A DNA stretch of 64,000 bases, taken from assembly GCA_018266845.1 (NCBI GenBank), contig JAFDZO010000019.1:1-64000 (forward strand), read 5' to 3'. Both the position numbers and the translations under genes were made by a program. The stretch is from Bacteroidota bacterium (lineage in GTDB: Bacteria; Bacteroidota; Ignavibacteria; Tepidaquicellales; Tepidaquicellaceae). Position 1 is the first letter of the stretch. The number at the start of each line of letters is the position of its first letter. Shown in pieces: positions 61,502-64,000 of the stretch. The notes below the pieces were generated by a model. It did no database searches, was not told the DNA's origin, and saw only the letters and a list, made by a program, of their open reading frames with translations.

Positions 61502-61877
61502 GTGGAATTTTAAAAAGTTTAAATAAATATTTACCGAAAAAAAAGAGCGTGACCTTACGTCACATTTTCGGCTGAGCCACTGGTATGGCATTCACAAAAA
61601 ATAGACAATAAGGCACGCTCTTTCGAGCGTAGCCTCATTGCAATAGTTCTTCGTGAATTTTTACATCTACCAGTTTTCAGCCGAGAACATAGCAATTGCT
61701 ACGTTAATATTTTATAGAACTTTTTTATTTAATCAATAAGGAAATGTTTAGTTTCTTGAAGTTAAAAAAAACGAGTTTAAATTTCATTATTAAAATTTAA
61801 TTGATAATTATAATCTGTGCATTCGCTTATTCTTTTATACCATTTTATTGTTATGTTTGAGTAAGTGTAGAGTTTTA
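61502..61877. other. Intergenic region dominated by a long structured element
   Basis: 376 bp between the hsdS stop and the zinc-ribbon gene. It holds the nested hairpin at 61542-61701. The rest is AT-rich, with no gene. Confidence 0.7.
61542..61701 (-). ncRNA. Candidate structured leader or ncRNA with nested helices and a competing pairing
   Basis: Four nested helices: TCGGCTGA/TCAGCCGA (61568-61575 with 61677-61684), ACTGGTA/TACCAGT (61579-61585 with 61668-61674), ATTCAC/GTGAAT (61590-61595 with 61653-61658) and a 14-bp hairpin CAATaAGGCACGCTC / GAGCGTAGCCTcATTG (61606-61640). In addition, AAAGAGCGTG (61542-61551) is an exact complement of CACGCTCTTT (61614-61623), next to an eight-base T-run on the minus strand. 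The palindrome TAGCAATTGCTA lies at 61690. It could be a leader switch, an attC-like or MITE-like element, or a terminator of the hsd operon. Confidence 0.55.
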
Positions 61878-63770
61878 TTAAGATGCAGTTTTTGTCTCGA
61901 TTCGATTACCCCAACCATCTGGCACAAATTCATTCTCTCTCATCCAATTTAATGCTTTATGCAATCTCTCTTCTTTATATCTTTTTTTACTCGTATCCCA
62001 ATTATAAAAATCTGCAATTAATAGTTCATCTGAAATATCTTCACCTGAAATAATTCTATTATTCCAAACAGCATACAAAGTCGAAACTATTTCAGCAGGT
62101 TCATAAGATGAAGTTTTAAAATAGTTAATTATTTTATCAATTTTTTTAAACTCCTCATCAGAAAAATAATTGTAGTATTTCTCTGATGCAGAATGCTTTT
62201 CACCTTTTTTAAAAACATATTGCTGACCAACTTTTCTACGTATAAACAATTTATCTTTTTCTATTTGCTGAAAGTATGGATAAGTAAATTTATTATCAAA
62301 AGGTCCGGCTGCTTTTTTAAAATATTTTTGATTAAGATTTCTTTTTATTCCATAATACTCACATAAGTGTAACAACTTTTCAAACTTAACATCTCCAAAT
62401 TTATCATCTTCAAGAGATTGATTTACAATATAATTTGCAAGAATTTTTCTTTTAGCAAAATAATTCTCTTCGGGCTCAAGTGTATGCGATAATTCTAAAA
62501 TATTTGAAGGTGATTTCAATGCATCTCTTAATACACCTTGTAACAATTTTTCATTTTCAATTTTACTTTGCTGAATTCTGTTTTGCAATTCATCGCAAAG
62601 GTGCATAAGTTTCTCAATTCTTTTGATAATGCGATGTTGTTCAGGTAGTGGAGGAAGAGGAAAAAGAGTATTGTAAAAATACTCAGATGGAACTCTTTGT
62701 TGTCCGGCAACACCGCGCATAATTTTTTTCCCATTTAATAAAAAATCAGGACTTTTTATAAAAGCATAAATAAATTCTGGAATAACATATTTACTCCCAC
62801 GAATAACATGGAGTTCTGTAGTTCCTGCTCCTATGCTATTTGGTAAGTTTCTTATAATACCTGCTTTAGAATTTTCAAAGCAAGGAGTAATTTTAGCAAC
62901 GACAACATCATCATTTGAAAAATGTGTGAAACCAGATTTTATATCCTTCCAAGATCTAATTTCAAATCTTGGAGACTCATTATATCTTTGGGAGATCAGT
63001 GGCATAGGGATAAAAGCAGCTTCTAAATTTTCATCTGCTTTATTTCTTGGGTTTAATTGACAAGCCTCCCCCAATCTACTCCAAATCCAATTACAAGGGA
63101 TATCAAATGGAAGTTCTTCAACTTTAATTAGTGGCAAAGGATATTCTTTTACACCTAATTTTTTCCTTTCCCTTTTAATCTTTTCTAGCAGTTCCGTTGC
63201 ATTACCGTCTTTCTCATTTTGTTTAACCAACTTTCCTTGTACAGCTTCTCTTAAAAATGTCTGACGAAGTTTAGTTACATCTTTAGATTGTGATACTAGT
63301 TTATCTTCTAATAAATCTTTGTATTCGGATGCTTTTGTTGCTAAAGAAATTATCTCCATTTGTTTTTGTAAACTTGGAACTTCAATCTCAACTTCGCCCA
63401 GTTTATTCATTGGTAAACTAACATTAGCAGCACCTTTCATTAAAGGAACAAGTAATGTTTCTTTGAATTGCTGTAAATATAAATGAAGATATTTTGCACA
63501 CAATTGCTTATCATCTTTGGGAATTACTGCACATAAAATATTTCCAAGAGCAAATTTACCTTCCTGATAGTGTACACGTTTCATACTCGCATGTCCATGA
63601 CCCGTGCTGCTGATAAGTGGAACAATAACAGCTTTGGCATCGAACTGAAATTCATTATGGCTTCTGCGTTCATCACTTAATGCAACTAACGGATATTTAC
63701 CCGGAATGGCTTTCATGATTCCAATAGCACCTTTAGTTAATGTACAAATATCTTTTAGTTTATATATCAT
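61878..63770 (-). CDS. hsdS: Type I restriction-modification specificity subunit HsdS with C-terminal extension
   Basis: 630 residues. Two target-recognition domains (about 1-150, MIYKLKDICTLTKGAIGI..., and about 225-395, WSRLGEACQLNPRNKADENL...) are separated and followed by the conserved coiled-coil helices (LPPLPEQHRIIKRIEKLMHL, CDELQNR; RQTFLREAVQGKLVKQNE). About 190 extra residues at the C-terminus (ILANYIVNQSLEDDKFGDVK, KFEKLLHLCEYYGIKRN) form an added domain beyond a normal ~400-450-residue HsdS. Start ATG overlaps the hsdM stop by four bases. Confidence 0.93.
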   Translation of the reverse strand: MIYKLKDICTLTKGAIGIMKAIPGKYPLVALSDERRSHNEFQFDAKAVIVPLISSTGHGHASMKRVHYQEGKFALGNILCAVIPKDDKQLCAKYLHLYLQQFKETLLVPLMKGAANVSLPMNKLGEVEIEVPSLQKQMEIISLATKASEYKDLLEDKLVSQSKDVTKLRQTFLREAVQGKLVKQNEKDGNATELLEKIKRERKKLGVKEYPLPLIKVEELPFDIPCNWIWSRLGEACQLNPRNKADENLEAAFIPMPLISQRYNESPRFEIRSWKDIKSGFTHFSNDDVVVAKITPCFENSKAGIIRNLPNSIGAGTTELHVIRGSKYVIPEFIYAFIKSPDFLLNGKKIMRGVAGQQRVPSEYFYNTLFPLPPLPEQHRIIKRIEKLMHLCDELQNRIQQSKIENEKLLQGVLRDALKSPSNILELSHTLEPEENYFAKRKILANYIVNQSLEDDKFGDVKFEKLLHLCEYYGIKRNLNQKYFKKAAGPFDNKFTYPYFQQIEKDKLFIRRKVGQQYVFKKGEKHSASEKYYNYFSDEEFKKIDKIINYFKTSSYEPAEIVSTLYAVWNNRIISGEDISDELLIADFYNWDTSKKRYKEERLHKALNWMRENEFVPDGWGNRIETKTAS

Positions 63771-64000
63771 TCCGAAGTTAATAAAGCTTTTAGTTTGCCA
63801 ACAATTTCATGAATCTTATTTTGTTCCGTGTCTATCCGTGTCAATATTTCCTCAGATGTTTCTTCGTTCTCTTCAACCACACCATTGGGGTTTTTAATAT
63901 CCAAATCATATCCCCGCTCAATTAATGAATCAATAGATACTTTCCAACTAATTTCACTTTCAACTCTCTTCTTCCACCATTTTTTTATTGGTTCCAATTC
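63767..64000 (-). CDS. hsdM: Type I restriction-modification methylase HsdM, C-terminal end only
   Basis: About 77 residues from the C-terminus; the rest lies beyond the right edge. EPIKKWWKKRVESEISWKVS, then IDSLIERGYDLDIKNPN is the typical HsdM end. It couples to hsdS by an ATGA-type four-base overlap. HsdM methylates the recognised sequence and needs HsdS for specificity. hsdR is not in the window. Confidence 0.88.
   Translation of the reverse strand, partial: ELEPIKKWWKKRVESEISWKVSIDSLIERGYDLDIKNPNGVVEENEETSEEILTRIDTEQNKIHEIVGKLKALLTSE

Noticed and set aside
61542-61701. Retron ncRNA or integron attC site
   Set aside because: The long imperfect hairpin suggested both, but no reverse transcriptase is nearby and the RYYYAAC/GTTRRRY ends of attC are absent. 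Kept as an unassigned structured element.

Overview
The window is AT-rich bacterial chromosome, and the gene content points to the Ignavibacteriota / Bacteroidetes-Chlorobi side of the tree. Two giant secreted proteins end in a type IX secretion sorting domain with the signature NYPNPFNP. There is also an alternative GlmU-type nucleotidyltransferase, DUF3667 and FecR-like proteins, and a bifunctional FTCD. Several starts are AUU or UUG with weak Shine-Dalgarno sequences. No rRNA and no cas genes are present.

Region 1 (1-22060) is mostly core housekeeping on the minus strand: purQ/purS, an ECF sigma factor with a probable anti-sigma partner, holA, three tandem cyclophilins, then thrS-infC-rpmI-rplT-pheS, tRNA-Val, an MBL-fold hydrolase, a GlmU-like enzyme, rpmE, a PIN-type toxin-antitoxin pair, kdsC, nth, an agmatinase, dnaX, a BNR-repeat secreted protein and lon. 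The gaps between these genes hold several families of small palindromic repeats.

Region 2 (22061-27073) is an accessory patch: a GIY-YIG-like and an HNH nuclease, an unrecognised protein with a hydrophobic hairpin, a DUF1801 gene whose 5' end has been duplicated around a hairpin-rich insertion, an eight-unit ~116-bp tandem array whose hairpin loops vary, and a DUF4256 gene. Region 3 (27074-41935) returns to core genes: purC-psd-pssA, a cysteine desulfurase, pgsA-HU-ruvX (ruvX apparently starting at AUU), surface and periplasmic proteins, FTCD and others.

Region 4 (42044-54733) is bracketed by two 44-nt tRNA 3'-end remnants. Between them sits a two-copy module: a ~1400-residue T9SS surface protein, a leader with inverted repeats and a terminator-like hairpin, and a divergent ~487-residue helical protein. 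Region 5 (54734 to the end) looks like an integrated element attached at a tRNA-Asp gene. It carries a Gam-like nuclease inhibitor, a probable OB-fold ssDNA-binding protein, DUF2958, several unknown genes, a long structured inverted repeat and the hsdS/hsdM part of a type I restriction-modification system that runs off the window. The intact tRNA-Asp and any integrase are expected beyond base 64000.

The most unusual signals are: (a) repeat elements made of paired hairpins whose loops are complementary to each other; (b) the duplicated T9SS/leader/helical-protein module; (c) a ~117-nt nested hairpin at 61.6 kb with a competing 10-bp pairing next to a U-tract; and (d) two genes whose only plausible start codon is AUU.
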